Positions 1-5,379 of a stretch of DNA of 30,105 bases are shown here, one piece after another. This stretch comes from a virus, in the IMG/VR virus record IMGVR_UViG_3300042147_000038, positions 1 to 30,105 of that record. One strand, written 5' to 3'. Below the pieces are notes generated by a model, which did not search any database, was not told where the DNA came from, and saw only the letters and a program-made list of their open reading frames with translations. A program made the translations under genes and the position numbers. Each line of letters opens with the position of its first letter. Position 1 is the first letter of the stretch.

Positions 1-457
1 TGTGTATGGCAGGTTTCGTTTCACACTTACTAGGCGTTTACTTACTTCCGCCTTTCGTGTTACTTTTCATACCTGCTTCGGTTTCCACTTAGTTTTTAGA
101 AGCGGCGGGTTACTGTAAACAGCGGCTTCAACTTTACCGGAAAGTTGCGTTAGATTTTATAGCCTACTTATGCAGGCAACTTAAACGCTCCGATTTTCAC
201 GGTTACTTTTGGTCCAAAAGCGTTACCTTCTCTATTAGGTTACATACACAACAACTGTTTGAAAGAACTTTAAAATGCCGGTCTTTCCCGGCTGTCAACG
301 TTTCTGTTCGTTGTCTTTAATCCACCCGTATACAAGTGCTGCTGACTTACGCAGTTCACCAACTGGAAGGAAACGTTAACTCCTACCGTGTGCCCCTGGG
401 CTGACTCGAACAACCGATTTTTCACACTGGGAATTTTTACAAATACATCATAGTCTG
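1..457. other. Left-end stretch without a convincing gene
   Basis: All frames on both strands are broken by frequent stops up to about position 270. A 71-codon minus-strand frame (270-485) runs through the rest, but it overlaps the 3' end of the lipoprotein gene and its composition looks like chance, so I do not call it (chance of being real about 0.2). The stretch holds five copies of GTTAC (starts 59, 109, 202, 222, 239), a near-palindrome CTTTTGG-T-CCAAAAG at 206-220, and a small GC hairpin GCCGG-6 nt-CCGGC at 277-292 that could act as a weak terminator for leftward transcription (TTTT follows it on the minus strand). A GTG at 24-22 on the minus strand may start another early gene that leaves the window. 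Confidence 0.45.
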
Positions 458-859
458 TTAACCTACTATGTCGCTTATTAACCATGTGCTATGAGACGAC
501 CACTCTCTACAGGGGCATTTGAAAGAACTTAAAAGGCACCAGCCTAGAAAAGCAGCGCCGTAAACTGAATGGAAAGAGTTCGTTAAATGATTTTTACACG
601 CATCACCTATCACCAACTGTAACTTGTTATCCGTTCCGCAAAATGATTCTTCAACCGTTGGTTTGGATTCAAAACGTTCCAGATCTTCGCCTTTAACTTT
701 GCACCAGTGTACTGAAGTATCAGTATACAAGAACTTATTGCCTTCATAGTGGTGCAAGAGATAGGTCACTGATTTTTCTTTATCAATGATATTGTCAGAA
801 TTCTTCGAACAAGAAAAAAGGAATACGGAGGTTAGGCATAGAAGAATGAGTTGTTTCAT
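458..859 (-). CDS. Putative lipoprotein, early operon
   Basis: A 133-residue protein opening with a clear lipoprotein signal: basic MKQ, a hydrophobic run, and lipobox LFSC with the lipidated cysteine at residue 17. It should therefore be exported and anchored in the envelope. Residues 25-80 look like a normal soluble domain. From about residue 95 the composition changes (many Cys, Trp and Ser), as if the last part were read in a shifted frame or the gene were decaying; it runs into the gene-poor left end. It is the last clear member of the leftward early operon, 5 bp after the 865-1101 gene. Small lipoproteins expressed by temperate phages sometimes exclude superinfecting phage; that is only a possibility here. 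No family recognised. Confidence 0.6.
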   Translation of the reverse strand: MKQLILLCLTSVFLFSCSKNSDNIIDKEKSVTYLLHHYEGNKFLYTDTSVHWCKVKGEDLERFESKPTVEESFCGTDNKLQLVIGDACKNHLTNSFHSVYGAAFLGWCLLSSFKCPCREWSSHSTWLISDIVG

Positions 860-864
860 GTTAA

Positions 865-1101
865 TTATTTTTTTCTTGATACATTGTAACTAAAGCCCCA
901 ACCAGAAAAAGAAGGTTTTATATACTTACTGCCTTTAGCTGAGTTTATTTTTTTGAACGTTTTAGCAATCCTTTGCTGATGTTTTGGGTTTCTATTATCA
1001 AGAACAGGTATTGTAAATTCACCATCTTTCTGGCTTATAATCTTATAACCTACCAGAACATTTTCTTTATTTAAAAGAAGCTTTGTTTTTCCGTTGCTCA
1101 T
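865..1101 (-). CDS. Small basic protein, unknown function
   Basis: A 78-residue lysine-rich protein without a signal peptide or membrane segment. The start ATGAGCAACGG is preceded on the minus strand by an A/T-rich leader (AAGCAAATAATA), the usual initiation context in Bacteroidota. It lies 12 bp after the small membrane protein gene at 1114-1248 and 5 bp before the lipoprotein gene, so it is cotranscribed with them. The basic C-terminal half (RIAKTFKKINSAKGSKYIK) could contact nucleic acid, but no fold is recognised. Coding status rests on operon spacing and composition rather than homology. Confidence 0.6.
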   Translation of the reverse strand: MSNGKTKLLLNKENVLVGYKIISQKDGEFTIPVLDNRNPKHQQRIAKTFKKINSAKGSKYIKPSFSGWGFSYNVSRKK

Positions 1102-1113
1102 TATTATTTGCTT

Positions 1114-1248
1114 TTAATTATTATCGTACCAATCCCTTTCATCAAACCAAAAACGTTCCGGTTTCTTCTTTCCTAGTTTGCTCAAACCCCTAAACACTAC
1201 ATATACATTCGCTACTATTACCAATGACCAAAAGACGTTTGAAAGCAT
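1114..1248 (-). CDS. 44-aa single-pass membrane protein
   Basis: I translated this frame by hand: ATG at 1248, TAA at 1114-1116, 44 residues. Residues 5-20 (VFWSLVIVANVYVVF) form one transmembrane helix, followed by a positive segment (SKLGKKKPERF) and an acidic, aromatic tail. The polarity suggests a C-terminus in the cytoplasm. It fits exactly into the gap between the 1260-1580 gene (12 bp upstream) and the 865-1101 gene (12 bp downstream), which supports it as a real operon member. Function unknown; phage early operons often carry such miniproteins that act on host membrane processes. Confidence 0.6.
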   Translation of the reverse strand: MLSNVFWSLVIVANVYVVFRGLSKLGKKKPERFWFDERDWYDNN

Positions 1249-1259
1249 GGAGGGTTAGT

Positions 1260-1580
1260 TTAGTTCGATCCGATTAATGATGTTTCGTTTTCCAGTACTT
1301 TTTCAAGAGATATAGATTGAAAGGTTTCTTCTATGGCCCGGAAATAAGAATGGTGGTGGAAAACATCGTTACTAGGTAGTTCGTGAGTGACATTATGTGT
1401 ATTACAAACAGGCTTATCGCCTTCACCTTTAATACCAACGGATACGCACCATCTGTTACAACAATATTTAAAGTAAATCGCATGCACTATGTGTGTTGAA
1501 CCTTTTTTAAGCCTATCGGTTCCTGTAATAGCAACTACTTTTTGTCCAATATAAAACGGTGGCAAATTCATGTTACTCAT
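1260..1580 (-). CDS. Conserved-looking phage protein, unknown function
   Basis: A 106-residue protein beginning MSNMNLPPFYIGQKVVAI. The pattern 'PPFYIGQKVVAITG', then a Cys-containing strand (FKYCCNRWCVSVG) and a charged helical C-terminus, suggests a small beta-barrel-like fold. It resembles short hypothetical proteins common in Bacteroidota prophages, but I cannot name a family. The pairs C39-C40 and C44 plus H and C residues at 58-61 could bind a metal; this is inference. The start overlaps the end of the 1573-1701 gene by eight bases (ATGAGTAA), a typical coupling arrangement. Confidence 0.65.
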   Translation of the reverse strand: MSNMNLPPFYIGQKVVAITGTDRLKKGSTHIVHAIYFKYCCNRWCVSVGIKGEGDKPVCNTHNVTHELPSNDVFHHHSYFRAIEETFQSISLEKVLENETSLIGSN

Positions 1581-1701
1581 AAGATTTCAGTTTACGTTTA
1601 GCTATTTTCAAAGAATGATTTTGTTTGACGATGTGTGATACTGCTTGCCAGAACATTGCCGTGAATGCAAGAGCAGCAAGGATGAATAGAATCTGGTACA
1701 T
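1573..1701 (-). CDS. 42-aa single-pass membrane protein
   Basis: Hand-translated: ATG at 1701, TAA at 1573-1575, 42 residues. Residues 2-20 (YQILFILAALAFTAMFWQA) are one transmembrane helix, followed by a basic tail (KIAKRKLK). The stop overlaps the start of the next gene (1580) by eight bases. The first 104 bp lie inside the 3' part of the 1598-1810 frame, so either the two genes truly overlap or the upstream gene ends earlier. The hydrophobic-then-basic design and stop/start overlap make this the better-supported reading in 1598-1701. Confidence 0.6.
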   Translation of the reverse strand: MYQILFILAALAFTAMFWQAVSHIVKQNHSLKIAKRKLKSYE

Positions 1702-1810
1702 TTTTTATTTGGGTTAATGTTTGACGAATGAATTGCTTTGCTTCAGTCCTGGTTTCTTCTTTTAACCGCTGGGTGTAGTGAGAGATTAAGAAAAGATCCC
1801 AGTAGGTCAT
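1598..1810 (-). CDS. Small unknown protein, 3' half overlaps next gene
   Basis: The start ATG (1810) overlaps the TGA of the HTH gene upstream as ATGA, a strong hint that translation begins here. The first 37 residues (MTYWDLFLISHYTQRLKEET onward, then Q/T-rich) look like a short amphipathic helical protein. The rest (DSIHPCCSCIHGNVLASS) is read through the start of the 42-aa membrane gene in another frame and looks non-native. The original stop may have been lost, since a TAA lies one frame away at the end of the good part. Function unknown. Confidence 0.45.
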   Translation of the reverse strand: MTYWDLFLISHYTQRLKEETRTEAKQFIRQTLTQIKNVPDSIHPCCSCIHGNVLASSITHRQTKSFFENS

Positions 1811-2001
1811 GATGGAACTTTTTTAGTTTTCACAGTTCTTGACTTAATATAGTTTTCAATAGCTTCTGTAGTGAACCTCCATTGGTTTCCTATTTTGGTG
1901 CCGGCTAATTTTTGATCCTTCACCAATCTTGAAATAGTGTCATTGCTTACCTGAAGGAGGTCGGATACTTGTTGAAGCGTTAAGAGTTCAAGAGTTTGCA
2001 T
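1807..2001 (-). CDS. Excisionase-family HTH DNA-binding protein
   Basis: A 64-residue protein that is essentially a single MerR/excisionase-type winged HTH (HTH_17). It shows the family pattern LTLQQVSDLLQVSNDTISRL for the helix-turn-helix, followed by the wing GTKIGNQWRFTTEAIENYI. Such proteins in phages bend DNA as recombination directionality factors, or act as small transcription factors. Position as second gene of the leftward early operon, with an integrase on the same genome, fits an excisionase: it would be made when the lytic programme starts and would help the integrase excise. It overlaps the following gene by ATGA. Confidence 0.75.
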   Translation of the reverse strand: MQTLELLTLQQVSDLLQVSNDTISRLVKDQKLAGTKIGNQWRFTTEAIENYIKSRTVKTKKVPS

Positions 2002-2050
2002 GTTATTAAATAAATAAGGGTTTACTACTATGGAATATCAAAAAAGGGTG

Positions 2051-2272
2051 TTAGCTTACATTTACTTTCTCTTCTTCTAGAATTTGCGAATCGGTAAGAC
2101 CCAATTCTTCACGAATAACCTTTAGTGCGGAGGCTTTTGTTAAGTTATCATCGTTATCATTTATCCACCTGTAAACGGTATGAATGGCAACCCCAACAGC
2201 ATCGGCTATCTTTTGTTTTACTTCTTTTTCCGACCCACGTAAAGCCAGAATTGTTATATTTGATAATTGCAT
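2051..2272 (-). CDS. Cro-like HTH regulator, first early gene
   Basis: A 73-residue protein with an HTH core around residues 20-50 (QKIADAVGVAIHTVYRWI, then a helical LTKASALKVIREELGL). It is the first gene of the leftward operon and divergent from the repressor at 2381, the position of Cro in lambdoid switches. Its leader reads AAATAAATAAACAAAAATG on the minus strand, a strong A-rich initiation context. I infer that it binds the palindromes at 2317-2361 and promotes the lytic choice. It could instead be an activator of the early operon; the sequence cannot tell. Confidence 0.7.
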   Translation of the reverse strand: MQLSNITILALRGSEKEVKQKIADAVGVAIHTVYRWINDNDDNLTKASALKVIREELGLTDSQILEEEKVNVS

Positions 2273-2316
2273 TTTTGTTTATTTATTTGCATTTCTGCAA
2301 CTGTTTAACGAATGTA

Positions 2317-2361
2317 TAAACTATAGTTTCATTTTCCTAATAATTATGAAACTATTATTTC
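2317..2361. promoter_or_regulatory. Paired operator sites in the divergent immunity region
   Basis: Two similar 14-bp sites lie in the gap between the Cro-like and repressor genes: taaactatagtttc at 2317-2330 (its inner 12 bp, AAACTATAGTTT, are a perfect palindrome) and gaaactattatttc at 2348-2361, 11 of 14 identical. Their centres are 31 bp apart, close to three helical turns, as expected for cooperative dimers. In addition ATAGTTTCAT (2323-2332) and ATGAAACTAT (2346-2355) form a perfect 10-bp inverted repeat with a 13-bp loop. A further small palindrome TTGCA-4 nt-TGCAA sits at 2287-2300. I infer binding by the repressor and/or Cro-like protein. Confidence 0.55.
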
Positions 2362-2380
2362 AATTATTCAATTTATTGAT

Positions 2381-3001
2381 TTGAATCAAGTATCAGATAT
2401 ATTGCTGCAAACCAGAAGTAAAAAAGGATGGAATAAAAGCCAAATGGCTAGGACTATAGGTGTCTCTAGCCAGCTTTATGGTCAATACGAAAGGGGTGAA
2501 AAGGTTCCTGGCGGAGATTTTTTCTTAAAATGGCAAAATGTTTTTGGAGTGCCATTGGGTTCTAAATCTGAAACTAATGTTTCACGTGAACTACCTGGAA
2601 AAAAAATAGAAGATCAAGATATGTTTAATGAAACGATCCTACAGGCGATTTTAAGATTAGCTGACAACAACGATAAGATATTAGACGCAAACAAGGAAGC
2701 TATGAATAACACTAAAATAGCTTTGGAATCAAACCAAACTCTAGCCAATACGAATGCCGATATGTTTGCAATGCTAAAAGAAAGTTCTGGCGTCAGTTCA
2801 GAATTAACCGAGATCGTAGCAAACCAAAAGATGATGCTGGTCTATTTAAAGGCGCTCTTTGGCCTTGGTGTCGATACTCCAACTCAATTAACCGACGATG
2901 AAATGAAAGAGCAATTAGAAGAAATGGGCAAAGAGATCGCCGCTGCGGCCCGGAAAAATCGGCAAAGTGGCAAACACGAGCTTCACAAGAAGAACAGTTA
3001 G
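2381..3001 (+). CDS. HTH-type phage repressor without S24 peptidase domain
   Basis: A 206-residue protein with an XRE-family HTH at residues 4-58 (WNKSQMARTIGVSSQLYGQY is the helix-turn-helix). The position, divergent from a Cro-like gene across paired operators, makes it the likely lysogeny repressor. Residues 75-165 are helical and probably form a coiled coil for oligomerisation (repeated NK, AN and NTN segments). There is no Ser-Lys LexA/S24 auto-peptidase domain, so induction probably uses an antirepressor or another route rather than RecA-stimulated self-cleavage. The start is a TTG at 2381: no in-frame ATG exists upstream before a stop at 2324-2326, and starting at a later ATG would remove the first HTH helix. 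Confidence 0.75.
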   Translation: MNQVSDILLQTRSKKGWNKSQMARTIGVSSQLYGQYERGEKVPGGDFFLKWQNVFGVPLGSKSETNVSRELPGKKIEDQDMFNETILQAILRLADNNDKILDANKEAMNNTKIALESNQTLANTNADMFAMLKESSGVSSELTEIVANQKMMLVYLKALFGLGVDTPTQLTDDEMKEQLEEMGKEIAAAARKNRQSGKHELHKKNS

Positions 3002-3125
3002 TATATGCGATCATAAAGTTTAGGATTGGTGGGAAATGAATATACGATTAGACGCCGAAAAAACCATCGTCGTTTATCCGGAGTTTAAAATTATTTTGAT
3101 AATTTAAAAGTAAACCCTTTTATCT

Positions 3126-3257
3126 ATGATATTACTACAGGCGTTTAAAACGCATGACACTTCACCAGTTTTGGCTATTGCCGCTATCGTTGGATTTATA
3201 TTCTTAATAATATCTGTAGTAAACGGAATGACTAAAGAAAGGGATAAGAAAATTTAA
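3126..3257 (+). CDS. 43-aa single-pass membrane protein
   Basis: Hand-translated: ATG 3126, TAA 3255-3257. Residues 15-33 (VLAIAAIVGFIFLIISVV) are one clear transmembrane helix, followed by a short charged tail (MTKERDKKI). Upstream lies an A/T-rich leader with a hairpin AAATTAT-TTTG-ATAATTT (3088-3105). The gene lies downstream of the repressor on the same strand and may be expressed in the lysogen; its stop overlaps the integrase stop by 3-4 bases in a convergent arrangement. A membrane miniprotein expressed with the repressor would fit superinfection exclusion, but this is inference. Confidence 0.55.
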   Translation: MILLQAFKTHDTSPVLAIAAIVGFIFLIISVVNGMTKERDKKI

Positions 3258-4426
3258 TCATACAGCCCTTTCACGGCCTGGTTAATTTGCTGATCAGATA
3301 ATGATTTCAGATACTTCTGAGTGGTGCCGAAATCAGAATGACCCAAGGCGTCTTTAAGTATCTCCATTGATACCCCTCTTTGAAGTGACAGGTAAGAAAA
3401 GCTATGTCTGCTTATATGTGTTGAAATATTTTTATCTATACCGCAAATATTAGCTACCCTTTTAAGGTGCATATTTACCAGCGAACAGGCCGAATCAACC
3501 AAAGACTTTTTCTGCCAATTATCTTTGATCAGTTCTTTAACAACCGGAAACATATAAGGCTTGCCGTGGTATTTATCAATAATGGCCTGTAGTTTGCTGT
3601 GTATTTCAATTTCCCTCACCTTCTTACCTTTGTTCATCCGGTATCGGATAACCCCGTTTTTAATCATAGTCCTTTCAAACATGGCTACATTCTGAAACCT
3701 CATGCCGTGGCAGTAGAATGAAAAAAGAAACATATCACGGGCGATATCATCCAACCCGTAAAGCCTGGTTGATTCCATCAGCTTAATTTCGTCCAGAGTA
3801 AGTTTCTCCCGGTTGATAGGATCTGCTTTCAGTTTCTTTTGGGCTATTTTAAACCAATCTTTACCATCGTAAGAATCCAGTGAATTAATAACCGTACTTA
3901 AATCGGTCATATCCTTTTTGATAGTAGATATTTTGGATCCTTCTTTTATCCGGTGGCTAATATACTTATCCACCCATGTTTTACTAAGATCGGATAGTGA
4001 AACATCCCGTCCCCAGGCTACCTTTAAAATATTCAGTTTGGCCCGTAGCCTATTATAGGAAGCTACCTGGTTGTTTGCCTCGAGAGTGTTGAGCCGGATC
4101 TTAACAGCCGTAAAAAACGTACCCCTCCCCTTTTTATTCCCCAAATCATCTACATCAATTTCCCGGCCTTCAATATCTGCCAGGTAAACAGTTTCAGCCA
4201 GCTTTGCCCTTTTAGTCTCAATAGCGGCATTAATCAGAACAGAATCATTATGCTTTGTTACCCACTGCTCAGATCCTTCCCGAAACTGGTGATCCTTCAC
4301 AGCGTACCCTGTGGAAAAGTATTTGGTCTTCCGATTGGCGATTACCCGAATCAAAATAGGGATAGTTCCGTCTTTCTTTGGCTGATTCTCTTTGAGCACG
4401 ACTTTTATCGAAGCCATTTGTTTCAC
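3254..4426 (-). CDS. int: Tyrosine-type phage integrase
   Basis: A 390-residue site-specific recombinase of the Bacteroidota phage/conjugative-element type. The N-terminal ~90 residues are an arm-binding domain (ASIKVVLKENQPKKDG start, FSTGYAV), residues 105-200 the SAM-like core-binding domain, and residues 205-390 the catalytic domain. Catalytic residues are visible: Arg243 (CHGMRFQNV), Lys266/268 in a beta-hairpin (MNKGKKV), His337 and Arg340 (HISRHSF), His363 (LGHSDF) and the nucleophile Tyr372 (TTQKYLKSL). All are present, so the enzyme should be active. The gene reads toward the repressor; its promoter lies in the attP-like region to its right. The tentative start is the first Met of MKQMASIK; the second Met (residue 4) is equally plausible. 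Confidence 0.95.
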   Translation of the reverse strand: MKQMASIKVVLKENQPKKDGTIPILIRVIANRKTKYFSTGYAVKDHQFREGSEQWVTKHNDSVLINAAIETKRAKLAETVYLADIEGREIDVDDLGNKKGRGTFFTAVKIRLNTLEANNQVASYNRLRAKLNILKVAWGRDVSLSDLSKTWVDKYISHRIKEGSKISTIKKDMTDLSTVINSLDSYDGKDWFKIAQKKLKADPINREKLTLDEIKLMESTRLYGLDDIARDMFLFSFYCHGMRFQNVAMFERTMIKNGVIRYRMNKGKKVREIEIHSKLQAIIDKYHGKPYMFPVVKELIKDNWQKKSLVDSACSLVNMHLKRVANICGIDKNISTHISRHSFSYLSLQRGVSMEILKDALGHSDFGTTQKYLKSLSDQQINQAVKGLYD

Positions 4427-4470
4427 TTTTAGTTAAGCAATAGTAAAACATTTATACAATATCCTGCTAT

Positions 4471-4587
4471 TTATTGCCAATTATTGCCAGACGTTGCGGA
4501 AGTGGTTAATTGGCTGTAATCTTTACCAGTAGCTAATTACAGCCTATTATAGCGGGTTTCAAAGGATTTAAAGTGTGGAGCTGAGGG
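4471..4587. other. Candidate attP region with tmRNA-like core
   Basis: Next to the integrase lie, in order, two direct repeats TTATTGCCA (4471-4479, 4481-4489), a perfect 9-bp inverted repeat GGCTGTAAT/ATTACAGCC (4512-4520, 4536-4544), and GTGGAGCTGAGGG at 4575-4587. The last is the reverse complement of CCCTCAGCTCCAC, the T-stem/acceptor 3' end I recall for Bacteroidota tmRNA (ssrA) genes, a frequent prophage insertion target. I infer that 4575-4587 is the attP core and the repeats are integrase or excisionase arm sites. The exact core length and the host sequence could not be checked. Confidence 0.5.
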
Positions 4588-4646
4588 CACACAAACTGCC
4601 ACGCCAGTAAAGGGTTACAAACTTTAGTTAAACAAATTAAATTTTG

Positions 4647-4654
4647 TAGCTTTG
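4647..4654 (+). promoter_or_regulatory. Candidate Bacteroidota -7 promoter element for packaging genes
   Basis: TAGCTTTG at 4647-4654 matches the Bacteroidota primary-sigma -7 element TAnnTTTG exactly. A good -33 TTTG is not evident at the expected distance. The element ends five bases before the terminase small-subunit ATG, so transcription would start at or next to the start codon, giving a leaderless or nearly leaderless message. It is the only obvious promoter before the long rightward gene run. Confidence 0.4.
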
Positions 4655-4659
4655 GTTTC

Positions 4660-5085
4660 ATGGCAGATAAGATTGGCAGACCAAGGCTTTACGATAACGT
4701 TGACGACCTGGAACAGGCTGTCTATGATTATTTCTTTCCTTGGGAAACTCAAACCACTGAAACAAGAGTTGGCACACTTACCAGCGAACCAAAACGAGGC
4801 GTAAACAAAAAGCCATCTATCACAGGCCTTTCATTATCATTGGGTTTTGCAGATAAAACCACCCTTTATGAGTACAGAGATAGGCCAGAATTTTCCTACC
4901 CGATAAAAACGGCTATCACAATGATAGAGCAATATCACGAAGAAGGATTATGTGAAAACAATGTTGCAGGTAGAATCTTCGCTTTAAAGAACATGGGTTG
5001 GAAAGATCAAACACAAATGGATATGACCAGCGGCGGCGAGAAGATAAACGGGTTCAACTATATGCCACCTACAGAAGGTGTTTAA
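4660..5085 (+). CDS. terS: Terminase small subunit
   Basis: A 141-residue DNA-packaging protein of the Gp3/P22-Sf6-like small-terminase type. It opens with the typical GRPRLYDNVDDLEQAVYDYF, has the HTH-like segment PSITGLSLSLGFADKTTLY, and ends with FALKNMGWKDQTQMDM, a motif regularly seen in this family. The protein should form a ring that recognises the phage pac or cos site and hands DNA to the large subunit. It opens the rightward gene run right after the integrase/attP region. Unusually, the large subunit is not adjacent but 5.2 kb downstream. Confidence 0.9.
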   Translation: MADKIGRPRLYDNVDDLEQAVYDYFFPWETQTTETRVGTLTSEPKRGVNKKPSITGLSLSLGFADKTTLYEYRDRPEFSYPIKTAITMIEQYHEEGLCENNVAGRIFALKNMGWKDQTQMDMTSGGEKINGFNYMPPTEGV

Positions 5086-5183
5086 ATATTTATAATAATC
5101 CTGGTAAGAGGATATTTAAGTTTTGCGGTGGATATTGAAAGGCTCTTACCGGCCTGATATTGAAACCGCTTTAATATTTAATT
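5086..5183. promoter_or_regulatory. Structured intergenic region after terS
   Basis: This gap contains an 8-bp inverted repeat GGTAAGAG/CTCTTACC (5103-5110, 5143-5150), a second nested one GCGGT/ACCGC (5125-5129, 5165-5169), and three related direct repeats: GATATTTAAG (5111), GATATTGAAA (5131) and GATATTGAAA (5156). It ends with an A/T-rich leader before the next gene. No T-tract follows, so it is not a classical terminator. It could be a protein-binding site (for example a packaging site next to terS) or a regulatory RNA fold. Confidence 0.35.
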
Positions 5184-5378
5184 ATGACAACAGAAGATCA
5201 AAAAGAAAAAGCAACGAGAGTTCCCTGTAATTATGAATCAATTGAGAAAGGTGCATTGTCGCTTGAATTCCATGAACGAGTTGAGTTGCGTAAAAAGTTA
5301 TCAGATTCTATTGACGATGAGTTAAAAAGTTTGGAAGTGCAGTTAGAAAAAGCAAAGGCAATTGTAAACGGGCAGTAA
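5184..5378 (+). CDS. Small charged helical protein, unknown
   Basis: A 64-residue protein with 20 or so charged residues, predicted to be nearly all helix: LSLEFHERVELRKKLSDSID, then a Glu/Lys-rich stretch with Leu spacing typical of a short coiled coil. The start has an A/T-rich leader (TTTAATATTTAATTATG). It is the first gene after terS and just left of the homing endonuclease. It superficially resembles small antitoxin-like or addiction-module proteins (ELSLEERVEL-type helices), but no toxin partner is adjacent. Function unknown. Confidence 0.65.
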   Translation: MTTEDQKEKATRVPCNYESIEKGALSLEFHERVELRKKLSDSIDDELKSLEVQLEKAKAIVNGQ

Positions 5379-5379
5379 T

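Noticed and set aside
38-70. 10-codon minus-strand frame with ATGA overlap to another frame
   Set aside because: Too short, and the upstream frame has no start codon.
270-485. 71-codon minus-strand frame
   Set aside because: Overlaps the lipoprotein gene, no leader, composition like a chance frame; kept only as a remark in the left-end entry.
1807-2001. Antitoxin reading of the HTH gene
   Set aside because: No toxin-like partner; excisionase-family pattern and early-operon place fit better.
3036-3107. 23-codon frame after the repressor
   Set aside because: Very short, includes the A/T hairpin at 3088-3105, no supporting context.
4512-4544. 9-bp inverted repeat as a terminator
   Set aside because: No T-tract on either strand and a 15-bp loop; better read as an integrase or regulator site.
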